A stretch of 64,000 nucleotides of DNA from Flavobacterium sp. SUN052 (GTDB lineage Bacteria; Bacteroidota; Bacteroidia; Flavobacteriales; Flavobacteriaceae). Location of the stretch: contig NZ_JAPQNS010000011.1 of NCBI RefSeq assembly GCF_028867935.1, positions 124,001-188,000 of the forward strand, read 5' to 3'. The notes beneath the pieces were generated by a model that was given only the letters and a program-made list of their open reading frames with translations, did no database searches and was not told the origin of the DNA. The position numbers and the translations under genes were made by a program. Below, one piece after another: positions 47,433 through 57,132 of the stretch. The stretch's first letter is position 1; each line of letters starts with the position of its first letter.

Positions 47433-48644
47433 ATGTCTCAATTGTCTTTTCTCTGTATCGCGACCTATTTCAAAGGCGAAGCATTTGTGCGCGCCTGCAA
47501 AGGTCTTGGCAACACGGTTTACCTCCTCACCGTCGAAAAACTGGCCCAAAAAGAGTGGCCATTCGACTGTATCGACGAGGTGTTTTACCTACCCTCTGAA
47601 AGCAACGATAGCGAGAACTTAGACAAAATGATTTTGGGCTTATCCCACGCCATGCGGTCCCGCAAAATTGACCGGGTGGTGTCGCTGGATGATTTTGACG
47701 TAGAAAAAGGGGCGCTTGTCCGAGAAACGTTTCGCATTCCAGGCATGGGCCAAACAACCGCCCGGTTCTTTCGCGATAAACTGGCTATGCGCATGCGGGC
47801 TGCTTCCGAAGGCATCCGGGTGCCGGGTTTCAGCAGCCTTTTCCACGACGAAACCATTACTGAGTTTTTAAAGACCAAAGAAGGCCCCTGGCTTATAAAA
47901 CCCCGCTCCGAGGCATCAACTACCGGTATCCGGCGCGTCGATTCACTGGACGAAGCCTGGCAGGTAATTCATAGCTTGGGCGACAACCGCCATCAATTCC
48001 TGATCGAGCAGTTTAAGCCGGGCAAAGTCTATCACGTAGATTCACTGTCGGTGAACGGACAGGCGGTGTTTACACGGGCGAGTCAGTATTTGGCTACACC
48101 AATGGAAGTGGCCCATGGCGGGGGCGTATTCCGCACGTGTGTGCTGCCCTTCGATGCTGCCGAAACAGAAAAGCTCAAGCAAATGAACAATGCCGTGATG
48201 AAGGCGTTCGGCATGCGGCACAGTGCCTCTCACTCTGAATTTATTCTGGGCAATCACGACGGCGAGTTTTACTTTCTCGAAACAGCCTCTCGCGTAGGCG
48301 GGGCGCACATTGCCGAGTTGGTCGAGGCTTCGTCGGGGATCAACCTCTGGGCAGAATGGGCCAAGCTGGAGACGGCCGTAGCATTGGATCAGCCTTACGC
48401 TCCACCCCAGGAACAGCAACAATACGCCGGTCTGATTGTATCGCTGGCCCGGCAACAGTGGCCGGATCTGTCTATATTTGCGGAAGAAGAAATCTGGTGG
48501 CGTATCAACAAAGAATACCACGTTGGCCTCATTGTTCAATCGGACAGTCGTGATCGGGTTCTGGACCTGTTAGACGACTATATGCACCGTATTTATGCCG
48601 AGTTTCACGCGTCGGCCCCCGTACCCGACAAGCCAACGAGTTAG
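47433..48644 (+). CDS. ATP-grasp domain-containing protein
   Basis: 403 residues. A Rossmann-like N-terminal part (FLCIATYFKGEAFVRACKGLGNTVYLLT) is followed by an ATP-grasp domain with WLIKPRSEASTTGIRRV (ATP-binding), FLIEQFKPGKVYHVDSL and the metal-binding HSEFILG...FYFLETASRVGGAHI. It forms an acid-amine or acid-thiol ligase. The substrate is not predictable. Four bases of its 3' end overlap the convergent toxin gene. Confidence 0.85.
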   Translation: MSQLSFLCIATYFKGEAFVRACKGLGNTVYLLTVEKLAQKEWPFDCIDEVFYLPSESNDSENLDKMILGLSHAMRSRKIDRVVSLDDFDVEKGALVRETFRIPGMGQTTARFFRDKLAMRMRAASEGIRVPGFSSLFHDETITEFLKTKEGPWLIKPRSEASTTGIRRVDSLDEAWQVIHSLGDNRHQFLIEQFKPGKVYHVDSLSVNGQAVFTRASQYLATPMEVAHGGGVFRTCVLPFDAAETEKLKQMNNAVMKAFGMRHSASHSEFILGNHDGEFYFLETASRVGGAHIAELVEASSGINLWAEWAKLETAVALDQPYAPPQEQQQYAGLIVSLARQQWPDLSIFAEEEIWWRINKEYHVGLIVQSDSRDRVLDLLDDYMHRIYAEFHASAPVPDKPTS

Positions 48645-49009
48645 GGAAGGTTATTCAATAAATCGGCTAGCTCTGCATCTGATAGATTTTCTTTCTCCGA
48701 TTTATCGTAAATCGTGAGCAGGAAGACCGTTGTCTCTACAATCTGAACGTATGTTATTACCCGTGCTCCACCGCGCTTGCCTTTCTTTTTGGATGTGATA
48801 TTCAAGCGAATCTTGTAGCACCCTTTGCCAATGGGTGTACCCTGCTCCGGGTTTTCTTCCAGAGATGATATTAGCTTCTCAATATCTCGACCGAGAGACG
48901 AATGCCTCTTACTCAGATTGCGGGACGTCTTCTTAAAACTCTCCGCAACAACAACGTCATAATTCTTTGAGGAAGTCACGTGCCGATTGAAGTTTGATTT
49001 TCCCCTCAC
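48641..49009 (-). CDS. RelE/ParE-like toxin
   Basis: Up to 122 residues; the first dozen residues overlap the antitoxin gene by 53 nt, so a GTG at 48979 (giving VTSSKNYDVVV) is a likely real start. The pattern SFKKTSRNLSKRHSSLGRDIEKLISSL, then GCYKIRLNI and RVITYVQIVETTVFLLTIYDKSE, is the RelE/ParE fold. These toxins cleave ribosome-bound mRNA or poison gyrase; the type is not decided. Confidence 0.8.
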   Translation of the reverse strand: MRGKSNFNRHVTSSKNYDVVVAESFKKTSRNLSKRHSSLGRDIEKLISSLEENPEQGTPIGKGCYKIRLNITSKKKGKRGGARVITYVQIVETTVFLLTIYDKSEKENLSDAELADLLNNLP

Positions 49010-49205
49010 GATGGAGTTTTACTTCCTCAATCGCGTGCTTCAATCCCTGGATGATTTCTTCTTTTGTCGGTTCTATATATTCCTCTTCGGGTTCCGGTTT
49101 GAGGTCGGGCAGGTGGTAGTTCTTCTTGAGTTTATCCCAATCCCGAATCGGGATGTACACCCCGGTGGGCTTGCCTTTGCTGTCGTGCAGATACTGGATA
49201 GTCAT
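48957..49205 (-). CDS. Antitoxin of the RelE/ParE-like module
   Basis: 82 residues. An N-terminal strand-helix MTIQYLHDSKGKPTGVYIPIRDW resembles prevent-host-death/YefM-like or phd-like starts, and is followed by an acidic region (EPEEEYIEPTKEEIIQG) and a helical tail. It lies first in the operon and overlaps the toxin frame. Function is inferred from context and character. Confidence 0.7.
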   Translation of the reverse strand: MTIQYLHDSKGKPTGVYIPIRDWDKLKKNYHLPDLKPEPEEEYIEPTKEEIIQGLKHAIEEVKLHREGKIKLQSARDFLKEL

Positions 49206-49354
49206 GACGGTTCTGGTTTGTCGTTCAAGTTAGTATTTAACACCCTAATGCGCCAAAAAAGTTGGCCTGTGCTCTACCATTTGCTTTTGCTTTCAGGAAA
49301 CTTACCCCCCGCTTTTTTGCGTTGTTGTTAAGAATAAGCCAACCATATCAGGCA

Positions 49355-49432
49355 GTCGTTGGTGGTCATTTCTAGTCATAAATTGTCATTCGCTGCTCAA
49401 CACAATGAATGACGGCAAATGACTACCAATGA
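49355..49432. repeat. Inverted repeat, TGGTGGTCATT family, copy 3
   Basis: Arms 49355-49380 and 49407-49432 pair at 20 of 26 positions, with the phrases GTCATT and AATGAC repeated inside and around them. The element fills most of the 255-bp divergent spacer between the antitoxin gene and uvrA. Relatives: 14766-14854 and 39226-39292. Confidence 0.7.
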
Positions 49433-49460
49433 CAATGAATGACTACTTTTCAGCAACAAC

Positions 49461-52391
49461 GTGATCGACGAGAACGTAACAGTAAACACCGACATAAACA
49501 CGGCGACCGAAAGCGTTTCCGCTGCCCCCGCCCGTAGCCTGAATGATATTGATCTCACTGGTTATGATCAGATCGATGTATTCGGTGCCAGAGAACACAA
49601 CCTCAAAAACATTGACGTTTCCATTCCCCGTAATAAGCTGGTGGTGGTGACGGGTATAAGTGGCAGTGGCAAATCGTCGCTGGCGTTCGATACCATTTAT
49701 GCCGAGGGTCAACGGCGCTATATGGAGAGTTTTTCGGCGTACGCCCGTTCGTTTATTGGCGATATGGAGCGGCCCGATGTGGACAAAATCAACGGCCTCA
49801 GCCCGGTGATTTCCATTGAGCAGAAAACAACCTCCAAAAACCCCCGTTCAACCGTCGGCACCACAACGGAGATCTACGACTTTTTGCGGCTTCTCTACGC
49901 TCGTGCTGGCGACGCATACTCGTATGCGACAGGCCGAAAAATGGAGCGGCAATCGCAGGACCAGATTATAGACACCATAATTGATCAGTACGAAGGCCAG
50001 AAATTGACGCTTCTGGCTCCTATTGTACGTAGCCGGAAAGGACACTATCGCGAGTTGTTTGTGCAGATCGCCAAACTGGGTTACACTAAAGTTCGGGTCG
50101 ATGGCGTGGTACAGGACATTGTGCCGAAGATGCAGCTCGACCGTTACAAGATCCACGACATTGAAATTGTAATCGACCGGCTTGTTCCCAAACGCGACGA
50201 AGGTGATGGCCAATCGCGATTCCGGATTAGTCAGTCGGTACAAACGACGCTGAAACAGGGTAAAGGTGCCATGCAGGTGCTGGTTGGCACTGGCGAGGGC
50301 GCCAAACTGGTTTACTTTTCCCAAAACCTGATGGACCCGGAGTCGGGCATCAGTTACGACGAACCATCGCCAAATTCGTTTTCCTTCAATTCGCCCTACG
50401 GTTGGTGTCCTACTTGCCAGGGTTTAGGCATCGTAGAGGAAATCACCGAGGAGTCGATTATTCCCGATAAAAAGCTGAGTGTAAGCCGGGGAGCGATAGC
50501 TCCGCTTGGCGAATACCGCGAGTTATGGTTTTTCAAGGAGATTGAAATTATTCTGAAAAAGCAGAAACTCAGCTTGACCACGCCGATTGAAAAATACCCC
50601 GAAAGCCTGCTCAATGCGCTTCTCTACGGAACCGATGAGGAGGCTGTAGAGCCACCGAAAAAAGCGTCAGGGCCTGATACATCGTTCAAATTTGAGGGCA
50701 TCATCAAATTCCTGAAACGGCAGCAGGAGAACGGCTCCGATAAAATTCAGGACTGGTTGAAGGATTTTATGGTTATCCGAACCTGCCCCGAATGCGAAGG
50801 TGCCCGACTCAAAAAAGAATCGCTGTATTTCAAGATTGCCGACAAAAATATTTCCGAACTGGCCCAAATGGACATTTCGGAACTGTCGGCCTGGATGACA
50901 GACCTTGAAAGTCGCCTGAGCGACCGGCAAAAAGTCATCGGTAAAGAAGTCCTGAAAGAAATCCGCAAGCGTATCGGTTTCCTGCTCGATATTGGTCTTG
51001 ACTACCTCACACTTGATCGCCCGCTTAAAACACTGTCGGGTGGCGAAGCGCAACGAATCCGGTTGGCAACGCAGATTGGCACCCAACTGGTTGGCGTTCT
51101 GTACATTATGGATGAGCCAAGCATTGGCCTTCATCAACGCGACAACGTCAAACTAATCGATTCGCTCAAAAATCTCCGCGACCTGGGCAACACCGTACTG
51201 GTTGTTGAACACGACAAGGACATGATGCTCGAATCGGACTACATCCTCGACATTGGCCCCGGCGCTGGCCGTCATGGCGGCAACGTGGTTAGCGCTGGCA
51301 CACCCGATGAGTTTATTAGTAACGGTGGTACCACGGCTGACTATCTGAGCGGTCGCCGAAACATTGAGGTGCCTGCCGAACGGCGCATAGGCAACGGCAA
51401 GTTCTTGATTATTAAAGGTGCTACTGGTCATAACCTCAAGAATGTAACCCTGAAATTACCGCTGGGCCGGATGATTTCGATCACTGGAGTATCGGGTTCG
51501 GGCAAGTCCTCGCTGATTCATGAGACGTTATTCCCAGTACTTAACAAGCATTTTTACAAGTCGAAGCGTGAGTCACTGAACCATAAGTCGGTCGAAGGAT
51601 TAGAACATCTCGATAAAGTAATTGAGGTCGATCAATCGCCCATTGGCCGTACCCCCCGCTCGAACCCGGCTACATACACGGGTATGTTCTCCGAAATTCG
51701 GGCCCTGTTCGCCGAGCTACCCGAAGCTAAAATTCGGGGTTACAAGCCTGGTCGCTTCTCCTTCAACGTGAAGGGTGGCCGTTGCGAAGACTGCGAAGGG
51801 GCGGGTATGAAAAAGATCGAAATGGAGTTTCTACCTGATGTTCACGTAGCCTGTGAAACCTGCAAGGGTAAACGCTTCAACCGCGAAACGCTTGAGGTAC
51901 GTTTCAAAGGCAAATCCATCGCCGACGTGCTCGACATGACCGTTGAGCAAGCCCTGGAGTTCTTCGAGTCGCAACCCAAGATTTTGCGCAAGGTTACCAC
52001 ACTGAACGACGTGGGCTTGGGCTATATCACCCTTGGTCAACACGCAACAACGCTATCAGGTGGGGAGGCTCAGCGCGTAAAACTCGCCGAAGAGTTGTCG
52101 AAAAAGGATACGGGCCAAACTATGTATATTCTGGACGAGCCAACTACAGGGCTACACTTCCAGGACATTGCTCACCTGCTCGACGTATTGAACAAATTGG
52201 CAAACAAAGGCAACACCGTGCTGATTATCGAACACAACCTTGATGTGATCAAAGTATCGGATCACGTCATTGACCTTGGCCCCGAAGGCGGCAACAAAGG
52301 AGGCTATATTATTGCTGAAGGCACACCAGAGAAAGTAGCTAAAGTAAAAGGTAGCTATACGGGCAAATTCCTGGCTATGGAACTGAAATAA
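49461..52391 (+). CDS. uvrA: Excinuclease ABC subunit A
   Basis: 976 residues; damage-recognition ATPase of nucleotide excision repair. Two ABC modules are present: Walker [10 protein letters not shown] (65-73) and GVSGSGKSS (about 676-684), with the signatures [15 protein letters not shown] and [15 protein letters not shown]. Zinc sites are visible as [17 protein letters not shown] and [11 protein letters not shown] ... CETCKGKRF. The start is GTG at 49461; a 30-residue low-complexity tail precedes the conserved core. It ends one base from the convergent smpB. Confidence 0.95.
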   Translation: MIDENVTVNTDINTATESVSAAPARSLNDIDLTGYDQIDVFGAREHNLKNIDVSIPRNKLVVVTGISGSGKSSLAFDTIYAEGQRRYMESFSAYARSFIGDMERPDVDKINGLSPVISIEQKTTSKNPRSTVGTTTEIYDFLRLLYARAGDAYSYATGRKMERQSQDQIIDTIIDQYEGQKLTLLAPIVRSRKGHYRELFVQIAKLGYTKVRVDGVVQDIVPKMQLDRYKIHDIEIVIDRLVPKRDEGDGQSRFRISQSVQTTLKQGKGAMQVLVGTGEGAKLVYFSQNLMDPESGISYDEPSPNSFSFNSPYGWCPTCQGLGIVEEITEESIIPDKKLSVSRGAIAPLGEYRELWFFKEIEIILKKQKLSLTTPIEKYPESLLNALLYGTDEEAVEPPKKASGPDTSFKFEGIIKFLKRQQENGSDKIQDWLKDFMVIRTCPECEGARLKKESLYFKIADKNISELAQMDISELSAWMTDLESRLSDRQKVIGKEVLKEIRKRIGFLLDIGLDYLTLDRPLKTLSGGEAQRIRLATQIGTQLVGVLYIMDEPSIGLHQRDNVKLIDSLKNLRDLGNTVLVVEHDKDMMLESDYILDIGPGAGRHGGNVVSAGTPDEFISNGGTTADYLSGRRNIEVPAERRIGNGKFLIIKGATGHNLKNVTLKLPLGRMISITGVSGSGKSSLIHETLFPVLNKHFYKSKRESLNHKSVEGLEHLDKVIEVDQSPIGRTPRSNPATYTGMFSEIRALFAELPEAKIRGYKPGRFSFNVKGGRCEDCEGAGMKKIEMEFLPDVHVACETCKGKRFNRETLEVRFKGKSIADVLDMTVEQALEFFESQPKILRKVTTLNDVGLGYITLGQHATTLSGGEAQRVKLAEELSKKDTGQTMYILDEPTTGLHFQDIAHLLDVLNKLANKGNTVLIIEHNLDVIKVSDHVIDLGPEGGNKGGYIIAEGTPEKVAKVKGSYTGKFLAMELK

Positions 52392-52392
52392 A

Positions 52393-52854
52393 TTAATACC
52401 GTTCCCGCTGCATTTCCCGGGTTACGTCGCGTTCTTTAATACTGTCGCGTTTGTCATAGAGTTTTTTACCCTTGGCAAGCGCGATATCTATTTTCACGAA
52501 GCCCCGATCGCTGGTGTACATCCGGATCGGCACGATGGTAAGCCCCTGATCTTTCAGCTTTTCAACAAGCCGGCGGAGTTCGCGTTTAGTAAGTAGAAGT
52601 TTACGATCGCGGAGGGGTTCGTGGTTGTTATAGGTACCTTCGGTGTAGGGCGAAATGTTCATGCTCCTGATAAACAGTTCGTCGTTAAGGAACAGGCAAT
52701 AAGCCTCCGTCAGGTTTGCTTTGCCCTGCCGGATGGACTTTATCTCAGTACCCGTCAGAACGATTCCCGCCGAATACGTTTCCAGAAAACTATACTCAAA
52801 GGATGCTCGCCGATTGCGAATATCCACCTGTTTAGTAATTGATGTCGAAGCCAT
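52393..52854 (-). CDS. smpB: SsrA-binding protein SmpB
   Basis: 153 residues. Binds tmRNA and brings it to stalled ribosomes. The conserved NRRASFEYSFLETYSAGIVLTGTEIKSIRQGKANLTEAYC and the basic C-terminal helix (KGKKLYDKRDSIKERDVTREM) are intact (quoted in part for recognition by position, residues about 12-50 and 125-150). The tmRNA gene is not in the window. The stop is one base from the stop of uvrA. Confidence 0.95.
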   Translation of the reverse strand: MASTSITKQVDIRNRRASFEYSFLETYSAGIVLTGTEIKSIRQGKANLTEAYCLFLNDELFIRSMNISPYTEGTYNNHEPLRDRKLLLTKRELRRLVEKLKDQGLTIVPIRMYTSDRGFVKIDIALAKGKKLYDKRDSIKERDVTREMQRERY

Positions 52855-53023
52855 TGTTAACGTTGGCAGTAGGCAGGTGCAGTATGCAGAAAATCTGTTT
52901 TAGCAGCCACGCCGGATTGGGCCGCGAAGATAGGCAGAATAGCCAGAATCCTGAACGGGTAGATAATCTAACGAAAAAGAACGGAGAGAGGTTTCGTACT
53001 TATTGCCGGATCAAGTATCAAAA

Positions 53024-53249
53024 GGTGACCCTCGGGCAATTGTGACATCTAAAAGGCAAGTTACCTGTCGAAGGGTCGCCCGGCGGGCCGGGGTATGTTT
53101 TCGTGTCACAGCCTCAGGACCTTAATTCATACCTCCGGCCTAGCCAAAGCGATGTAGTTTTTAGTGCGATTGCTCAATCACACTAAGCAAATAAGCCTCG
53201 AAAAATATGAGCAAAAAGGGTGCCTGTTTCGGTGAAAACCGAAATTTTT
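53024..53249 (+). ncRNA. Structured RNA candidate with kissing hairpins and a terminator
   Basis: Hairpin A pairs GGTGACCCTCG (53024-53034) with CGAAGGGTCGCC (53069-53080). Hairpin B pairs GGCCGGGGTATG (53086-53097) with CATACCTCCGGCC (53128-53140). The loop of A contains TGTGACA (53041-53047) and that of B TGTCACA (53104-53110), perfectly complementary. Hairpin C pairs TTAGTG with CACTAA (53161-53186). TTTCGGT-GAAA-ACCGAAA with T5 (53227-53249) looks like a terminator, which favours the plus strand. I excluded tmRNA, RNase P, SRP and known riboswitch consensus by eye. An alternative is a 5' UTR structure of smpB on the minus strand. Confidence 0.55.
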
Positions 53250-53360
53250 GCATAAAATCCTAAAAACAATACCAGGTTAGGTAAATAAAACACAAAAAAA
53301 ACATCTCAAGGGATCTCAACCGATTAGGCAACTATATATACTACAAAAACCGAGCCAAAT

Positions 53361-53399
53361 AAAAGCCCCATCATCAGATGTTTTGATGATGGGGCTTTT
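53361..53399. terminator. Intrinsic terminator after the OmpH-like gene
   Basis: AAAAGCCCCATCATCA (53361-53376) and TGATGATGGGGCTTTT (53384-53399) form a perfect 16-bp stem with a 7-nt loop. On the minus strand the T-rich side follows. It ends the OmpH-like transcript and would also stop plus-strand transcripts from the RNA candidate. Confidence 0.9.
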
Positions 53400-53423
53400 A
53401 TTTATAATAATCGAATTACTCGT

Positions 53424-54026
53424 TTATTTCTTTGCAGGAGTAGCCTGTTTTTCTTTGTACTCCTGATTTAGGCCATCTAACACCTTTTTGGTAACATCAT
53501 TATCGGTATCAGCGAACAGAATGCCTCCTCCTTTGGTGTAGCCTAAAACAAATTCGTACTTATTCTGAGCGTTATATTTTTTGAGGTACTCATAAATCTT
53601 GTTGTATAGTTCCTCATTTTTCTTCTGTTCTTCGAGGGCAAGTCCCTGAGCAGCCCGCTCCCGATACTGCAAAATATCCTGCTGTTCTTTCTGCAAAGCG
53701 GCCTCTGTAGCTCTACCCTGCTCCATGGTCATGGTAGGCGCTTTTTGTTGGAAGAAAGCGGCTTTGTTTTGCAGGTTACGGCCTTTTGTAGCTAAATCAT
53801 TCTCCAATTGAAACCGCTTACTTTCCAGTACTTTCTGGGTGTCCTTAAAGAACTCATATTTGGTCAGCAGCGAATCAACGTTTACATAAACATTCTCTTT
53901 CCCTTTTGCTTCAGTAGAGGTTTTCACAGCTACTTCGGCTGGTTGACGATCTTTGAAGTGTAGGTAGTACAACACAGCTACGGCAATGGCTAAAACAATA
54001 TTCAGCACTAATGAGGCATTCTTCAC
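53424..54026 (-). CDS. OmpH/Skp family periplasmic chaperone-like protein
   Basis: 200 residues with an N-terminal membrane anchor (MKNASLVLNIVLAIAVAVLYYLHF). The rest is mainly coiled coil rich in Gln/Glu/Lys (QKVLESKRFQLENDLATKGRNLQNKAAFFQQKAP), with YVNVDSLL at the start and a C-terminal YEFVLGYTKGGGILFADTDNDVT, characteristic of OmpH. Skp-type proteins carry unfolded outer-membrane proteins. Here the segment looks tethered to the inner membrane. Start GTG at 54024-54026. Confidence 0.85.
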   Translation of the reverse strand: MKNASLVLNIVLAIAVAVLYYLHFKDRQPAEVAVKTSTEAKGKENVYVNVDSLLTKYEFFKDTQKVLESKRFQLENDLATKGRNLQNKAAFFQQKAPTMTMEQGRATEAALQKEQQDILQYRERAAQGLALEEQKKNEELYNKIYEYLKKYNAQNKYEFVLGYTKGGGILFADTDNDVTKKVLDGLNQEYKEKQATPAKK

Positions 54027-54063
54027 GAGTTGGTAATTAAGTGGTTTCTTATAGATTTTATAA

Positions 54064-54071
54064 CAAAGCTA
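54064..54071 (-). promoter_or_regulatory. Bacteroidota-type -7 box for the OmpH-like gene
   Basis: On the minus strand TAGCTTTG matches TAnnTTTG and lies 37 bp before the GTG start. No clear -33 TTG is visible. Confidence 0.45.
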
Positions 54072-54082
54072 CGGATTTTCCA

Positions 54083-54115
54083 GAGATGTCATCTTGTTTA
54101 GACAGATGACATCTC
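54083..54115. repeat. REP-like hairpin, GATGACATCT family, copy 3 (single unit)
   Basis: GAGATGTCATCT (54083-54094) pairs with AGATGACATCTC (54104-54115) around TGTTTAGAC. It is one unit of the family seen at 1380-1464 and 29955-30038 and lies in the spacer between two tandem minus-strand genes. Confidence 0.85.
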
Positions 54116-54124
54116 TAAACGGCT

Positions 54125-54490
54125 TTACACCTGTCGAATTACTGGCCGGGGCATTATAGCCTGCCGGGCATAGTAACCCGCCAAGCCCGCTATGCCCCCA
54201 ACAAAACCACCAATTAGTGGTGTGATTGTTAGCAGCAAACCCGCATTGTTAGGCACTTTAAACAATAGCTCACCCATACGGGCGGCAAGAACGCCCCCAT
54301 TTTGGGTATTGAGGAACCCTGCGTAGGCTGCCCAAACCACCGTAATACTAGCAGTACCTTCCACAAAAGCTTTTCCGGCGGTGCCGCTTTGCCAGAAACA
54401 AGTGATGAAAGCAATGGGAGCGATAACCCACCAGGGCATAAAAAACTGCGCAATCGCGCTCAATGCGGCAATAATCAGCGTTGGTATCAT
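54125..54490 (-). CDS. Small integral membrane protein
   Basis: 121 residues with three to four hydrophobic segments: MIPTLIIAALSAIAQFFMPWW, IAFITCFW, LLLTITPLIGGFVGGIAGLAGYY. I recognise no family. It overlaps the penicillin acylase gene by 4 nt (ATGA), so it is translationally coupled to that enzyme and may work with it. Confidence 0.7.
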   Translation of the reverse strand: MIPTLIIAALSAIAQFFMPWWVIAPIAFITCFWQSGTAGKAFVEGTASITVVWAAYAGFLNTQNGGVLAARMGELLFKVPNNAGLLLTITPLIGGFVGGIAGLAGYYARQAIMPRPVIRQV

Positions 54491-56943
54491 TTTAATGTGA
54501 TTGTCTGTGTTAGTTTGGGATGTTTCTCGGTGGCCGAGCGTAGATAAACCAACTCGTTAAGTTGCCCGGTACGCCAGGTTTCGAGCAGGCTCTGGTAGGC
54601 TGCACTGCCGGGGTTTCCCGATTGCCCACCGGGATACACGCCGAACGCTTTAGGAGTGGGTCCCAAAGCCACAACCATCCGCCACGACGGGCCAGTTCGT
54701 GCAGAGGTCGCGTTTACCACCGTACCTCCCCCTCCATTCAGTACATCCATGGCACTAAACGCGTCTACACCCGGTAACAAATGTCGAACATCGGTGCTTT
54801 TGTGAAGCGCCCAGGCCCATGTCGGGCTTAAGGGACCGTGCGCACGCGTCAGGGAGTCACAGGCGGCTTTCAAACTATTGGTTACGATGCCTCTAGCCGA
54901 TTCACGGGCAGGCGTCGACACATCATCGAACCAGCGGGCCGAGGTATCACGCTGAAGCATAACCAGGGTCCGGTCGAAGCTGGGGTAGCGCATGGGCAGT
55001 GTATCGCCCCCATCGAACTCATCTTTCCAGATGCCTTCGAGCAACTTTTCCATCCAAAGGGTAAAAATGGTAGGGGCTATCTCGTCGGCATCATTCCGGT
55101 GCGACCATTTTTTTATGGTTTCTAAAGCTACCAGTTGATCCCCCCGGAGCGACTGAGCCTGCACCATCGGGAGCAACACGGGCAGGGCATCGGTAGCCCG
55201 CAGGTTCATGTTGTCATTTTGTAGAGCTCGTAAACTGTCGGGGGTAGCGCCTTTCATGGCGGCTAAACGCTCATTGATGCGCCGACCGCGCTCACTAGGC
55301 GCAAATTGCCAGTTCAGGTAATATGGATACGTTTTATCGGTTGAAAACTGGTTGGCCGAACTCACAAATCCACGGGGCGGGTTTTTCACTATTGGGTTCT
55401 GGTCCGCAGGAATCCATCCCTGCCAGTCGTAAGCGGGATTTGTACCATCCAAAATAAACTTACCCTGATCTTTCCACTTGAGCGGAAACTTGCCATTAGG
55501 CGAAATAGCAATGTCTTTGTCAACACTGGCAAATACAAAATTCTGCGCCGGAGCAGCAAAATGCGTTAAGGCTTGCCGATAGTCAGCGTAGTTTTGGGCA
55601 CGGTTCAGCAAGTAGTAGCAACGGAGTTCGTTTGCAGGTTCGTGGGCAATCCAGCGGGCCGCGTGTCCCGTGGGAATGTTGGGACGTAACGGTTTCGCAC
55701 CGGTTGAATAGACCACCGGGCCGTGGTGGGTATAACGAACTGTGTCGATCACATCGGGCTTGCCCTTGACTTTATATGTCTCGTACCGAGCAGTGGTTGG
55801 CTTCCATTGATTATCATGCCAGTACGCTGTTTGGGCAGCGTCTTTGAATTTGATGGCATAAAAATCCAGCACATCGGCCCCAACGTTGGTGACTCCCCAG
55901 GCCACTTTCTGATTGAAACCGATGATTACCCCCGGCGACCCCGGCAGCGATACCCCACATGCGTTCATGGTTGGCGTAACAAGCTGAATTTGATACCAGA
56001 TAGATGGCAAGCTCAGTGTAAGGTGCGGATCATTAGCCAGAATAGGATAACCCGTAGCCGATTTTTCGGCACTAACCGCCCAGTTGTTCGAACCAATGGC
56101 CGGGTCGTTCTGGACCAGACCCGCGTCAAACGATGGGGCCGTGCGAGCTAATAACTGCTTCTGTACAGCCGCATCGGTGGGCGTGGTGGGCACGGGTAAC
56201 GCCTTAAAATCCCATTTGGTACCGGCTGGAATGATGGGGCTTTCGAGCGTAGGAAAATCGGGGAAGAGGTCAGCGACCACACCCGTCCCATATTTCCGCA
56301 GAATATTGGTCATGCGCAAATCGTCGGCCCCCATGGCCAACGTACTCGTCATGAGTTTGAGCAGGTAAGCACACTTAATCGGAGTCCAGGGTTCAGGAGC
56401 GTAGCCCAGCAGTTTATACTCGATTGGGTAATCAGCCGGTTTCAGCGACTTGATGTAAGCGTTGATCCCGGCGGTGTAGGCATCCACAACCATTCGGGAA
56501 GAGGGCTCTGCCATCATCATTTTCAGGGATCGCTCAGCCCCGTAACCCATACCCATACGTCGGTTAAAACGGTCCGTTTCGAGTGCTCGCTCACCAACAA
56601 TCTCCGTCAATCGACCCGCGGCAGCGTGCGTCTGAAACTCCATTTGCCAGAGCCGGTCGCGGGCAGTAACGTAGCCTTGGGCGAAATAAGCGTCGGCCTC
56701 GTTTTGAGCGAAAATGTGTGGAACGCCAAATTCATCGTAACGCACCGTAACAGGCTGGGTAGTACCGTCAACATCAACGTCGGTATCGACAGGCAAGCCG
56801 ATTGCCTTTTCGGCATTTTGCCAGAAACCTGTGAATGGACTCAGCAAGGGTCCGAAAGCGGGTGCCGGTCCCCAGGGGCGGTTGAGTGCCCACACCAACC
56901 CAATTGTTAATAAGCTAAATAGTACAGCACAAAAAATTCGCAT
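54487..56943 (-). CDS. Penicillin acylase family protein (Ntn hydrolase)
   Basis: 818 residues from the ATG at 56943. A signal/anchor segment (MRIFCAVLFSLLTIGLVWA) is followed by YDEFGVPHIFAQNEADAYFAQGY (alpha chain region). The catalytic serine is Ser285 in AIGSNNWAVSA, where autocleavage would generate the beta chain; the NDPHL and NGGGGTVVNA segments fit the family. Members hydrolyse amide bonds of acylated side chains, including acyl-homoserine lactones. The exported form suggests quorum-signal or envelope roles, but that is only inference. Confidence 0.9.
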   Translation of the reverse strand: MRIFCAVLFSLLTIGLVWALNRPWGPAPAFGPLLSPFTGFWQNAEKAIGLPVDTDVDVDGTTQPVTVRYDEFGVPHIFAQNEADAYFAQGYVTARDRLWQMEFQTHAAAGRLTEIVGERALETDRFNRRMGMGYGAERSLKMMMAEPSSRMVVDAYTAGINAYIKSLKPADYPIEYKLLGYAPEPWTPIKCAYLLKLMTSTLAMGADDLRMTNILRKYGTGVVADLFPDFPTLESPIIPAGTKWDFKALPVPTTPTDAAVQKQLLARTAPSFDAGLVQNDPAIGSNNWAVSAEKSATGYPILANDPHLTLSLPSIWYQIQLVTPTMNACGVSLPGSPGVIIGFNQKVAWGVTNVGADVLDFYAIKFKDAAQTAYWHDNQWKPTTARYETYKVKGKPDVIDTVRYTHHGPVVYSTGAKPLRPNIPTGHAARWIAHEPANELRCYYLLNRAQNYADYRQALTHFAAPAQNFVFASVDKDIAISPNGKFPLKWKDQGKFILDGTNPAYDWQGWIPADQNPIVKNPPRGFVSSANQFSTDKTYPYYLNWQFAPSERGRRINERLAAMKGATPDSLRALQNDNMNLRATDALPVLLPMVQAQSLRGDQLVALETIKKWSHRNDADEIAPTIFTLWMEKLLEGIWKDEFDGGDTLPMRYPSFDRTLVMLQRDTSARWFDDVSTPARESARGIVTNSLKAACDSLTRAHGPLSPTWAWALHKSTDVRHLLPGVDAFSAMDVLNGGGGTVVNATSARTGPSWRMVVALGPTPKAFGVYPGGQSGNPGSAAYQSLLETWRTGQLNELVYLRSATEKHPKLTQTITLK

Positions 56944-57008
56944 GAGTTTTATGTCGGGATAATTCAGAGTGAGATCAAACCACAAAATGGCTATTCCAGT
57001 TAGACTGA

Positions 57009-57017
57009 GCAAATATA
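57009..57017 (-). promoter_or_regulatory. Bacteroidota-type -7 box for the penicillin acylase operon
   Basis: On the minus strand TATATTTGC is a perfect TAnnTTTGC. It lies 65 bp upstream of the ATG at 56943 and inside the longer reading to 57012, which supports the shorter start. No clean -33 TTG is seen. Confidence 0.6.
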
Positions 57018-57132
57018 AAGTAGTTCTTTTCTAAGCATTGCGTTTTGTATATTGATTTCCCAATTGAACCGTCATTGATTTTTGCGAGAAGACTTCCCAC
57101 TTTTGATGTAAAACTTCATCCCTGATCTCTTC

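Noticed and set aside
48042..48539. A 165-codon minus-strand frame inside the ATP-grasp gene
   Set aside because: Antisense shadow; the ATP-grasp frame carries the family motifs.
52839..53045. A 68-codon plus-strand frame beside the structured RNA
   Set aside because: Starts inside smpB, lacks a protein-like pattern and overlaps the first RNA hairpin.
52855..53360. tmRNA, RNase P RNA or SRP RNA in the spacer next to smpB
   Set aside because: No tag-peptide reading frame, no GAGGAAAGTCC-type or GGAAGGAAGC-type conserved block on either strand.
54487..57012. Longer start for the penicillin acylase at 57012
   Set aside because: The promoter box at 57009-57017 would lie in the coding region and the extension precedes a normal signal peptide.
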